Shown here one piece after another: positions 46,330 through 54,073 of a stretch of 54,635 bases of DNA (positions within the stretch are counted from its first letter, which is position 1; each line of letters opens with the position of its first letter). The notes beneath the pieces were generated by a model. That model was not told where the DNA came from. It saw nothing but the letters and a program-made list of their open reading frames with translations, and made no database searches. Location: assembly GCA_910577665.1 (NCBI GenBank), contig CAJTOJ010000026.1, positions 1 to 54,635 of the forward strand, in the 5' to 3' direction. This DNA comes from an uncultured Acetatifactor sp. GTDB lineage: Bacteria > Bacillota > Clostridia > Lachnospirales > Lachnospiraceae. The position numbers and the translations under genes were made by a program.

Positions 46330-48510
46330 ATGACAATGGAAAGAGAACGGGCCACACAGAAACTGGAACTGTACTACAACCAACCGGCCACTGTCTGGGA
46401 GGAAACTCTCCCCATCGGCAATGGCAGGCTGGGAGGCATGATATGGGGAGGCGTATCCAGGGAGAGGATCGGACTGAACGAGGAATCCCTCATCAGCGGG
46501 TATGAGCGGGAGAAGGACAATCCCCACGCCTTTGAGAGTCTGGGGAAGGTGCGGAAACTGGTCTTCGCCGGTGAGAATGGGGCGGCTGAACGGCTGATCC
46601 AGGAGCATATGCTGGGGGAGTATAATGAGTCCTATCTGCCCCTGGGCAACTTGAATCTGGTCTATGGGAACCTGTCCCCGGATAAGGTGAAGCATTATGA
46701 GCGCAGGCTGCATCTGGAGGAGGCTGTGGCCACTGTGGATTTTGACGTGGAAGGTATCCATTATCACAGGGAGGCATTTGCCTCCTATCCGGGAAATGCC
46801 ATTTTCCTGCTGCTGGAGGCAGACAGGCCGGTGATGGAGGTGGACATATCCCTGGAATCAGAACTGCGCTGCCAGGTTACGGAGGAAAAAGGGGGCCTTA
46901 GGTTCACCGGGCGGTGTCCGGAGCACCTGGATCCTTCCTATGTGAGAAAAGGGGAGGAGGCTGTGGTCTGGGGCTACCGGGGGAAAAGCTTCCAGGGCAG
47001 GATCCGGGTGGTAGATACAGACGGGATCCTGCAGACAGGCCAGGGGGTACTCCGGGTCGGGAAGGCATCCCGGATCATACTGGTGCTGGAGGTATATACC
47101 CCCGCGAAACTGGAAGGGGAGTATGCCGGATGGAAGGCGGAACATATCCGGGACTACCAGCAGATCTACAGGAAGGTGGAACTGTACCTGGGTCCCCAGA
47201 AGGAGGATCCCACGGATATCCGCCTGCAGAAGCTGCGGGAGGGAGAGGAGGACAATGGTTTGTTTGCCCTCTATTTCCAGTTTGGCAGGTATCTGATGAT
47301 CGCCTCTTCCAGGGAAGGGAGTCTTCCGGCTAATTTACAGGGGATCTGGAGTTGGAAGTTCCAGGCACCCTGGAGTTGTAACTGGACCACGAATATCAAT
47401 CTGGAGATGAATTACTGGCCAGCCCTAAGTTGCGGCCTGGAGGCATGCATGGAGCCATATTTCCGCTTCGTGAAGAAGCTGGCAGAGAAGGGGAAGAAGA
47501 CAGCAAGGATCCATTACCATTGCAGAGGGACAGTACATCATCACAATGCAGACGGGTGGTATGCTACCAACCCGGTGGGAATCGGTTATGGTGAAGAAAT
47601 AGGGAGGGATGGCTGTGTCTGCTGGTCCATGTGGCCCATGGGCATGGCCTGGCTGGTCCAGGAATTCTACAATTACTACCAGTATACCGGGGACCAGGAA
47701 TTCCTGCGCCGGGAAGCATATCCCCTGCTCCGGGATACGGCCCTGTTCCTGGTGGACTGGCTGGTACCTTATGAGGGAAAGTATGTCACCTGCCCCTCCA
47801 CTTCCCCGGAGAACAAATTTTATGACGCGGAGGGGAATCCCTGTGCAGTCACCATGGCTTCTGCCATGGACCTGGAACTGACCCAGGAGGTGTTCGGCCG
47901 GTATCTGTCTACCTGCCAGATCCTGGGGATCCAGGAGCCCTTCATGGAGGAGGTGAAGGAGCGTCTGGGGAAACTCTGGCCGGTCCAGACCGGCAGCTAC
48001 GGTCAGATCCTGGAATGGTTCCGGGAATATGAGGAGGTGGAACCGGGGCACAGGCATCTGTCCCATCTGTACGGCCTGTACCCCTCGGATCTCTGGGCAG
48101 GGGATCCCGCCATGGAAGAGGCAGTGCGGATCTCCCTGAAGCACCGTCTGGAAAACGGCGGGGGCTATACGGGCTGGAGCTGCGCCTGGATCATCAATCT
48201 TCTGGCAGTACTGGGGGATGGGGAAGGGGCCTGGGAGTACCTGCATACATTGCTGACCAGATCCACGTATCCCAACCTGTGGGATGCCCACGAACCCTTC
48301 CAGATAGACGGGAATTTCGGCGGCATCGCCGGGATGGCCAATATGCTGGTGCAGGACCGGGGCGGGGAACTGAAGCTTCTGCCGGCTCTGCCAGGGCAGT
48401 TTTCCGAAGGGTATGTGAGAGGACTGCGCCTTACGGGAAACAGGGAACTGTCCATGACCTGGGAAAAGGGTGTGGTGGTGGAATCAGAGATCCGCAGGCT
48501 GGATGGATGA
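46330..48510 (+). CDS. GH95-family alpha-fucosidase, cytoplasmic
   Basis: 726 residues, no signal peptide. GH95 enzymes are inverting alpha-1,2-L-fucosidases. Opening motif LPIGNGRLGGMIWGG; barrel motif TTNINLEMNYW with both catalytic Asn (Asn355, Asn357); general-acid Glu494 in TSPENKF; Asp660 in IDGNFGG; and HRHLSHLYGLYP. All catalytic residues are kept, unlike the first GH95. ATG 46330 lies 5 bases after GGAG; 46327 and 46336 are alternatives. It is probably intracellular, working on oligosaccharides taken up by the LplB/YtcP system. Confidence 0.93.
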   Translation: MTMERERATQKLELYYNQPATVWEETLPIGNGRLGGMIWGGVSRERIGLNEESLISGYEREKDNPHAFESLGKVRKLVFAGENGAAERLIQEHMLGEYNESYLPLGNLNLVYGNLSPDKVKHYERRLHLEEAVATVDFDVEGIHYHREAFASYPGNAIFLLLEADRPVMEVDISLESELRCQVTEEKGGLRFTGRCPEHLDPSYVRKGEEAVVWGYRGKSFQGRIRVVDTDGILQTGQGVLRVGKASRIILVLEVYTPAKLEGEYAGWKAEHIRDYQQIYRKVELYLGPQKEDPTDIRLQKLREGEEDNGLFALYFQFGRYLMIASSREGSLPANLQGIWSWKFQAPWSCNWTTNINLEMNYWPALSCGLEACMEPYFRFVKKLAEKGKKTARIHYHCRGTVHHHNADGWYATNPVGIGYGEEIGRDGCVCWSMWPMGMAWLVQEFYNYYQYTGDQEFLRREAYPLLRDTALFLVDWLVPYEGKYVTCPSTSPENKFYDAEGNPCAVTMASAMDLELTQEVFGRYLSTCQILGIQEPFMEEVKERLGKLWPVQTGSYGQILEWFREYEEVEPGHRHLSHLYGLYPSDLWAGDPAMEEAVRISLKHRLENGGGYTGWSCAWIINLLAVLGDGEGAWEYLHTLLTRSTYPNLWDAHEPFQIDGNFGGIAGMANMLVQDRGGELKLLPALPGQFSEGYVRGLRLTGNRELSMTWEKGVVVESEIRRLDG

Positions 48511-48649
48511 AGGCTTGCAAGATGGCAAGGCGGTAGCTTGCCACCTCCAGGCCGCAGTTTTGGCTTTGCAGAAGGGAGTGCATGAACTGTTGCAGGGATA
48601 TTGCCATGACAGCAAATTTTTCCAGGATCCCCTTCATTTATGTCCGGAA

Positions 48650-48660
48650 ATGACGATATA
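48650..48660 (+). promoter_or_regulatory. Shared ATGACGATATA box, copy 2
   Basis: Identical 11-mer to 43017-43027, at nearly the same distance (93 bases) from the downstream start. A TATGAT at 48664-48669 follows. Confidence 0.5.
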
Positions 48661-48742
48661 CTATATGATACCTGGCAGGTCTGTGATGCATAGTTGCGGG
48701 CGTTTTGCTTTGCAGAGAGGTTGATTACAAGGAGGTAATGGT

Positions 48743-49531
48743 ATGGGGATGTTGGAAAAGCAGGATTGTTCCTTTCTGTTCTCCAGTCTGGGCAGCGGAG
48801 CTGCCAATGTGGCAGGCAGTAATTTCTTGACAGATTACGCGAGTATTAAGAATGGCAGTTATGGAAAGCTGATGAAGGCCTATTACAATGAGACGGGAAG
48901 CAATTCCGTGAAGAGCACAGCGAAGGGCAGCAGAACAGAACAGAAGTCCAGTCGGAAGGCGGAGAAGCTATCCAGCAAGGAGTCCAAAGCCTATGCCCTG
49001 GTGCAGACTACCACGGATGCCTTGAAGGATTCGGCTGATGCCCTGCTGGCAGGAGGTTCCAAGTCCCTGTTTGCCATGAAGGATATCACTACCAGGAATG
49101 AGGATGGCACAGAGACCACGGTGAAGGGCTACGATACGGAGGCCATCTATAAGGCTGTAAACAGCTTTGTGACGAATTACAATGCCGTAGTGAAGGCTGT
49201 GGATGAAGTGGACGGCAATACCGTTACAGGCAGGGCAGGGCGCATGGTAAACGATTCTGCCACCAACTTGAAGTCCCTTCTGAAAGTGGGAATTACCATA
49301 GGGGCAGACAATACCCTGTCCATAGACAAGGAGACTTTCCTAAAGGCGGATATGTCCCGGGTAAAGAGCCTGTTCCATGACACAGGCTCTTACGGATACC
49401 GTGTATCTGCCCAGGCTGCTATGATCAATTATGGGGCAGACAGGGAACTGGAACGGGGAAGTTCCTATACCACCAAGGGTGTCTACAACACGAATTTTGG
49501 CAACGGGAATCTGTTTAACGGTTATTTCTAG
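48743..49531 (+). CDS. FliD C-terminal-like protein
   Basis: 262 residues. The second half resembles the C-terminus of the flagellar cap protein FliD: INSFVTNYNAVVKAV-like (VNSFVTNYNAVVKAVDEV), LKSLLKVGITIGADNTLSIDKETFLKADMSRVKSLF. The typical FliD N-terminal domain is absent. The first ~75 residues are a different region with LTDYASIKNGSYGKLMKAYY and a Ser/Lys-rich linker. There is no signal peptide; flagellar axial proteins do not need one. No flagellar genes are nearby, so a flagellar role is uncertain. GGAGG lies 7 bases before the ATG. Confidence 0.65.
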   Translation: MGMLEKQDCSFLFSSLGSGAANVAGSNFLTDYASIKNGSYGKLMKAYYNETGSNSVKSTAKGSRTEQKSSRKAEKLSSKESKAYALVQTTTDALKDSADALLAGGSKSLFAMKDITTRNEDGTETTVKGYDTEAIYKAVNSFVTNYNAVVKAVDEVDGNTVTGRAGRMVNDSATNLKSLLKVGITIGADNTLSIDKETFLKADMSRVKSLFHDTGSYGYRVSAQAAMINYGADRELERGSSYTTKGVYNTNFGNGNLFNGYF

Positions 49532-50219
49532 CAACAATTTAGGTGGCTATCTTGAACTGATGCCATATGTGTGCTGGCAATGAGCCATGCGAGGACTGGC
49601 AGGAACAGCCGTTGGAATTTACTCACAAAAGGATGTTTCTGACTGGACTCATAGGGCGAAGCCCGTGACCGACATGTAGTGTAAACTGTCGAAGACAGTT
49701 CGCGGAATGGAAGGGCATGGCGTAGTTGGGTACCCGCAGGCGGAAATATTGAGAAATGGCTTAAAATCAAACGTTTTGTGGGGTTCATCACAGTGGTTGG
49801 TGGATCCCGCTTTTTCGTGTTTATATGTCACTTATAAGACGGCAACTTGGCGGTGCTTCATAATATCATATAAGATCACTGCGGTTTGCATGATGATATG
49901 TATAATTTGTTATATATATTTTATTCAGGAACAAATTTCCATGCCATAATCCAGTAAATGATCTGCTTTCATTTTTGGTATTTTTTTGGTATATTCACGG
50001 CTCTTCAAGAAAAACAAGGTTTATTTGCGTGATACAAAATTCAAGTACAAGTTTGCACTTTTGATACAGGACAGTATTTTCCGGATGTTTTATAATTTTG
50101 TTTTTTTCGAGGAAAATCAACATAGTGGAAAATGGAGAAGTAATGTTTTGAATCAGTATTGCTATCCCCAAGGATGGCATTTCAAAGAATAGTATTCCAG
50201 GGGATAAGGAGAGCAGGAT
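49532..50219. other. Gene-free region of 690 bases with small hairpins
   Basis: No convincing gene. Visible structures are GGGC-GAA-GCCC (49654-49664), AACTGTC-GAA-GACAGTT (49684-49700) and AT-rich sequence from 49870 on. The two GAA-loop hairpins 20 bases apart suggest a structured RNA or a remnant of an intron or mobile element, not identified. The last 40 bases carry the GGAGAGCAGGAT ribosome site of the broken LytTR gene. Confidence 0.5.
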
Positions 50220-50692
50220 ATGAGAATATGCATAGTGGAAGATGAAGCGGTATGGAGGGATAAGATAAAGGCTGTCATTGAAGAATATTGCATGGATAAT
50301 GCACTTGGAAGAAATTGGAGAGGCACTTGCATTTTTCTTTAAAACAGAAATTCAAGAGAGACTCATTTATTGTAAAGATGCTGCCGGGATTCGGATTCAG
50401 ATAAACTTAAGTGAACTCCTGCTTGTGGAGATCAGTGGAAGAAAATCAAGATACCTCATGCTTGAAGGCAATGCGTATTTTTGTGAAGGACGGATATCTG
50501 AAACAGCGCAGAACCTGTCTCCGTTTGGTTTTTTATGTGCAACGGTCGTATATAGTCAATTTAAAATATATTGAGAGTGTAAACAGCCGTGAGATCATGC
50601 TCTGTAATGGGTTAAAGATAGCAATCGGCAGGGTTCATGGCAAGGAGTTTAAGAAGGAGTTTTTTAAATGGAGAATGTTGTTAGAGGACTAA
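50220..50692 (+). pseudogene. LytTR response regulator, internally deleted and frameshifted
   Basis: The start (ATG 50220 behind GGAG) reads RICIVEDEAVWRDKIKAVI, the first ~30 residues of a receiver. It then runs out of frame; the next frame gives KTEIQERLIYCKDAAGIRIQINLSELL, the start of a LytTR domain, so about 75 receiver residues including the phospho-Asp are deleted. A further frame change near 50530 brings SYIVNLKYIESVNSREIMLCNG, the LytTR end. The three pieces are consecutive, so this was one gene. Confidence 0.8.
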
Positions 50693-50696
50693 TCTG

Positions 50697-50764
50697 TGTC
50701 GTTTGTGCAAAAAATGTGTCATTTATACAGATGGTATGTTATTTTTTCCGCAGTGTGGTATAAA
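50697..50764 (+). promoter_or_regulatory. LytTR/VirR-type direct repeats and -10 box
   Basis: TGTCGTTTGTGCA (50697-50709) and TGTCATTTATACA (50717-50729) are direct repeats with a 20-base period, upstream of a TATAAA -10 box at 50759-50764. Spacing and form resemble VirR/AgrA-type sites, which lie just before the -35 region. Confidence 0.55.
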
Positions 50765-50864
50765 TATAACGTCATGACAGAAAAGCAGGTATCATGTAAT
50801 TATGGCACAGAAAGTTGCATTCAACAGGTTTGGGGATGCAGTGCAGAAATGAGGAAAATGAATT

Positions 50865-52001
50865 ATGAAAAAAATGAAAATGGCGATGGCTATGGGAGTA
50901 ATCATACTTATGCTTTCAGCATGCGGGCAGGCTAAGAATCCGAAAGGGACTCAGGCAGACGTAACAGGCGGTGTCACCGAAATCAGTGACGGTACAAAGG
51001 AGGTTCAAGAAACACAGAATGATGAGGCAGCAGGATCCGTCAATAGGAATCCAGCAGAAAGTAAAGATGATGTGTTGGAAAGCCTGACAGGAGAATATAG
51101 TTATTTATCGGATGATGGAACTGGCAGATTATCGATTAAAAAAACATTCTATGGCTATGATATTTCTGATTATGAATCAGAGTCTTCCTATCGCTTTTTA
51201 GCTGATTCATCCAATATAGAAACCATGAAAGATGACAGAATCTACATAAAGTATCCCGAACAGGCATTTTCTGACGGAGAGACTGTTTTTGGTTATTATG
51301 TTCTGGAATACGACATAAATGGAATAGATGTATATTACGGAAAATCTTCCTTTGATGAGGCTGAACTTTTATATCATGCCACAAAGATAGCGGAAACGAT
51401 GACTGAAGGTAAAGCATCAGATATCTCTGCAAATCAGCAGGAAAACAGTACACAGGCAGTTGAAAAGGCAGATTTGGAAAGGACAGCAGAGGAACTGTTG
51501 GATTCATTTATCGATGGCTCGATAAGTGCAGTTGTCTCCATGGATTTGACATCGGCATTTTATATTTCTGATTTAAATATGGACGCTGAAGAAGGGGACT
51601 CCTTTTCTGTTGGAGAGAAAGTAGATCTTGACAATGATGGAGAGAACGAACTGATTGTTAACGGTCCTTATGGCGGTATATACTTTGATGCACGTGATAA
51701 CAAGGTATATGAATTTGCTGTAGCAGAAGGCACTGCCCTGGTTCTCTCTTATACTTATTATAATGGAGCGGTATGGATTATGTATAGTAACAAGTCAAGT
51801 GCAGGATTTGAGTATTATCATATGGAAAAATATGAAGGAGCCGATAATTTAGTTGCAGAAATGAATTTTGGAGAGGAACTTGTTGACCCGGATAATGCAG
51901 AGGCTGGATTGAAATATACATTGAATGGAACGGAAATCTCATGCGATGAATATACAGAATTATGTAGCAGAATTTTCGCTGCTGAAGTAAATACTAACTG
52001 A
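50865..52001 (+). CDS. Lipoprotein with an Asp/Asn-rich calcium-binding-like motif
   Basis: 378 residues, exported lipoprotein: signal ends in MLSAC. No family recognised. Residues ~25-75 are a low-complexity linker. In the C-terminal part EKVDLDNDGENELIVNGPYGGIY resembles a DxDxDG calcium loop of the FG-GAP/VCBS type. The body is rich in Asp, Glu and Tyr. Base composition is visibly more AT-rich than the core genes to the left. It follows a broken LytTR regulator and is preceded by direct repeats that could be that regulator's target sites. SD: AGGAAAATGAATT-ATG. Confidence 0.8.
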   Translation: MKKMKMAMAMGVIILMLSACGQAKNPKGTQADVTGGVTEISDGTKEVQETQNDEAAGSVNRNPAESKDDVLESLTGEYSYLSDDGTGRLSIKKTFYGYDISDYESESSYRFLADSSNIETMKDDRIYIKYPEQAFSDGETVFGYYVLEYDINGIDVYYGKSSFDEAELLYHATKIAETMTEGKASDISANQQENSTQAVEKADLERTAEELLDSFIDGSISAVVSMDLTSAFYISDLNMDAEEGDSFSVGEKVDLDNDGENELIVNGPYGGIYFDARDNKVYEFAVAEGTALVLSYTYYNGAVWIMYSNKSSAGFEYYHMEKYEGADNLVAEMNFGEELVDPDNAEAGLKYTLNGTEISCDEYTELCSRIFAAEVNTN

Positions 52002-52020
52002 AAGTAAAACTTTAAGTTTT

Positions 52021-52101
52021 GGCAATCGGCTCTCCAACCTGTTGGACAATGTCATCCATGAATATGTGAAGGTGGTGCGGAAAAGTTCCAGGCGGCAGTG
52101 A
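52021..52101 (+). pseudogene. GHKL histidine kinase fragment (N box)
   Basis: 26 codons read GNRLSNLLDNVIHEYVKV, close to the N box of GHKL kinases (GNLLDNAIEA), then stop. It has no other kinase part and lies in the same stretch as the broken LytTR gene; it is probably the remains of its partner kinase. Confidence 0.5.
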
Positions 52102-52118
52102 TGTTATAAAATTTATGG

Positions 52119-52150
52119 CCATTTCGTGCATTTTTTAGTCATTTGGTGCA
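52119..52150 (+). promoter_or_regulatory. Second pair of LytTR/VirR-like direct repeats
   Basis: CCATTTCGTGCA (52119-52130) and TCATTTGGTGCA (52139-52150), again with a 20-base period. The shared core YCATTTNGTGCA is similar to the pair at 50697-50729. Confidence 0.5.
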
Positions 52151-52420
52151 ATGGTGGTTTGAAATGTGGGCTTATCTGCCGATAGAATTGAAGCGGGTGT
52201 TTGTACATACAGAATATCAGGGACGGGGCATAGGGAGCGAGCTTGTTTCACTGTTGATGGAATGGGCCGTAGAACTGAGATATAAGAAAATGGTTCTGGA
52301 AACCGGGGAGTTATTGGCTGAATCCTGCGCTGTATATAAAAGGCTGGGTTTTCAGGTGATCCCGAATTATGGTCCGTATGAGGATATGCCGGAATCATTG
52401 TGTATGGCAAAGGATTTGAA
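52143..52420 (+). pseudogene. GNAT acetyltransferase, C-terminal fragment
   Basis: The frame starts without a ribosome site and reads LKRVFVHTEYQGRGIGSELVSLLMEWA, which is the acetyl-CoA loop (motif A) of GNAT enzymes, then AVYKRLGFQVIPNYGPYE. The N-terminal ~80 residues expected before this are missing, and after AKDL the frame runs into unrelated codons. Ancestor probably a small-molecule acetyltransferase. Confidence 0.75.
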
Positions 52421-52810
52421 AAGCGGGAAGCGCTTGCCAGGGAAGACATCTATTTTGCGGAAGTGCAGGGGAAAATTGTGGGAACCGGGAGTATCCGGGG
52501 AAATGAGATTTGCAGGCTATTTATCTTACCGGAATATCAGGCAAAAGGTTATGGAAACAGGCTGATGGATCTTCTGGAGGATGTGGTTTTCGGGAAGTAT
52601 CCATCTACAGATCCGGGAGCTTATCTTTCCTCACTGGAAAAAATGGCGCTTCTATCTGTGGAAAGGGTGTTTCCGGCGCACCATTCCCTGGATATCCAGC
52701 CGGAGATCATCGGTCGTATGAGGGATGCTTTCCAGGGATTGAAGGAGAGCGGGAAACTGCGTCATGGGAGCGGGACTTTTGATTACGGAGACTGGGCAGT
52801 ATGGCTGTGA
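52400..52810 (+). pseudogene. Chimera: GNAT fragment fused to a metallo-beta-lactamase C-terminus
   Basis: The first ~62 residues are a second GNAT piece (IYFAEVQGKIVGTGSIRGNEI, LPEYQAKGYGNRLMDLLED). From there the frame continues, without a stop, into the end of a metallo-beta-lactamase-fold protein: YPSTDPGAYLSSLEKM, VERVFPAHHSLDI and HGSGTFDYGDWAVWL. Neither domain is complete, so the product is unlikely to be active. This is a fusion formed by deletion. Confidence 0.75.
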
Positions 52811-52821
52811 TGGGGGTGTTT

Positions 52822-53373
52822 ATGAGGGATAAAGGCAGGATGGAGACAGAGGATATTATTCTTGGAAAGGCAAAATATGAGGATTGGAGATCAATATACC
52901 GTAATGTCTGGTCAAGGCCGGAAACAGCAGAATATATGATATGGAAAGTGACGGCTGATGAAAATGGGGCCAGGGAGAGGATACAGAGGACGATTGCATG
53001 GCAGGAAACCCATGACGCGTGGCTGGTCTATGAGAGGGGCAGTGGGCAGGCTATTGGTTTTGCCGGAGTGGAGGAAACAGAGCCGCGTATTTATCATGAG
53101 ACTGGTATTGCCCTGGGGCCGGAGTATGTGGGGAAGGGATATGGGAAACAAATACTGCGTTTGTTGATAGAATACTGTATTTCTTTAGGTGGGCAGGAGT
53201 TTTATTATTCTACACGGGCAGGGAATCTTGCTTCAAGGGCACTGGCCTTATCCTGTGGATTGACTTATCAGCATTCGGAGCGGAGGACAGATCAGCGCAG
53301 TGGGAAAACTTATGAATTGGAGATATATAAAAAGAATCTGGAAAGTGTAGGGGTGCGATATGAAGCCAGATGA
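52822..53373 (+). CDS. GNAT-family N-acetyltransferase (RimJ/RimL-like)
   Basis: 183 residues, complete and cytoplasmic. The acetyl-CoA loop is GIALGPEYVGKGYGKQILRLLIEY; the C-terminal motif is STRAGNLASRALALSCGLTYQHSERRTDQRSGKTYEL. The start at 52822 follows GGGGGTG; earlier frame ATGs at 52801 and 52810 overlap the previous reading frame. The substrate could be an amino group of a protein, antibiotic or small amine. Confidence 0.85.
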   Translation: MRDKGRMETEDIILGKAKYEDWRSIYRNVWSRPETAEYMIWKVTADENGARERIQRTIAWQETHDAWLVYERGSGQAIGFAGVEETEPRIYHETGIALGPEYVGKGYGKQILRLLIEYCISLGGQEFYYSTRAGNLASRALALSCGLTYQHSERRTDQRSGKTYELEIYKKNLESVGVRYEAR

Positions 53374-53879
53374 GATATTGAAGTATTGCACAAAGAATTT
53401 ATTTTCTTGACAATAAAGAATCGGCAGCTATATACACAAGGTTCAATAGGGGAGATGCAAAACGAGTGGTAAATTTATACAATCAAGAGGAAACGGAATG
53501 GGCGGTAAACTGCCGTGTGGGGCTTTTTCTTTTGCCCTCTGCTGCATTTTGCCCGGTCGTAAGAAAAGCTATTTTTTCTAAAGAGGCAGAGATATATTTG
53601 TAATATTGTTTCGGTGAAAAATGGAATAGTAGTTAGTGAACAATCAAAACATAGAAAGGCTCTGTATAATGCAGGGCTTTTTTATTTGCGTTTTCATACA
53701 AAAAGATAGAATGAATGAGTGAGATTCCGCCGTAGTCGGCATTGTGGTAAAATCCAAAAGTATAGTTTTGTTTGTGGAGCATATGTCTATGCTTTCCTCA
53801 GATATCACATCTGTTTTAAAAGTAAAGTAACTGAATGGATTGCTTCTCAACCCATATTTATTCAGGCTCTATTTCGGAA
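53374..53879. other. Degenerate region before the excisionase remnant
   Basis: No intact gene. An unrecognised ~55-codon open stretch from ~53416 reads KESAAIYTRFNRGDAKRVVN and NQEETEW, which could be a fragment of a mobile-element protein. An intrinsic-terminator-like hairpin lies at 53655-53684 (AAAGGCTCTG against CAGGGCTTTT with a T run). TTGACA at 53408-53413 with TATATA 16 bases later could be a promoter. Confidence 0.4.
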
Positions 53880-54073
53880 ATATTTGCTGGGAAAGTTGAG
53901 TAAATTAAATTTAACAATCGAAGAAGCGGCAGCGTATAGTAATATTGGAATTAACAAGTTTAGAGAACTGATGAAGCAGCCAGGATGCTCGTTTGTTATA
54001 TACATATATACATAGGAAAAAAGCAATCGGTTAAGCGGAGGAAGTTTGAAAAATATATAGAAAATAAAATAGA
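53880..54073 (+). pseudogene. ICE-type excisionase (Tn916/Tn1549-like), frameshifted
   Basis: The frame reads LTIEEAAAYSNIGINKFREL, then QPGCSFVIYI; the C-terminus GKKQSVKRRKFEKYIENKIDL is in another frame. Together they match the ~67-residue excisionases of Tn916/Tn1549-type conjugative elements. A tandem duplication of ATATACAT at 53998-54013 causes the shift; with one copy removed the frame is restored. The 3' end meets the IS tip at 54074. No integrase remains in the window. Confidence 0.75.

Noticed and set aside
49649..49949. Small frames on both strands in the gene-free stretch
   Set aside because: No ribosome sites and no similarity to known proteins; they overlap the GAA-loop hairpins.
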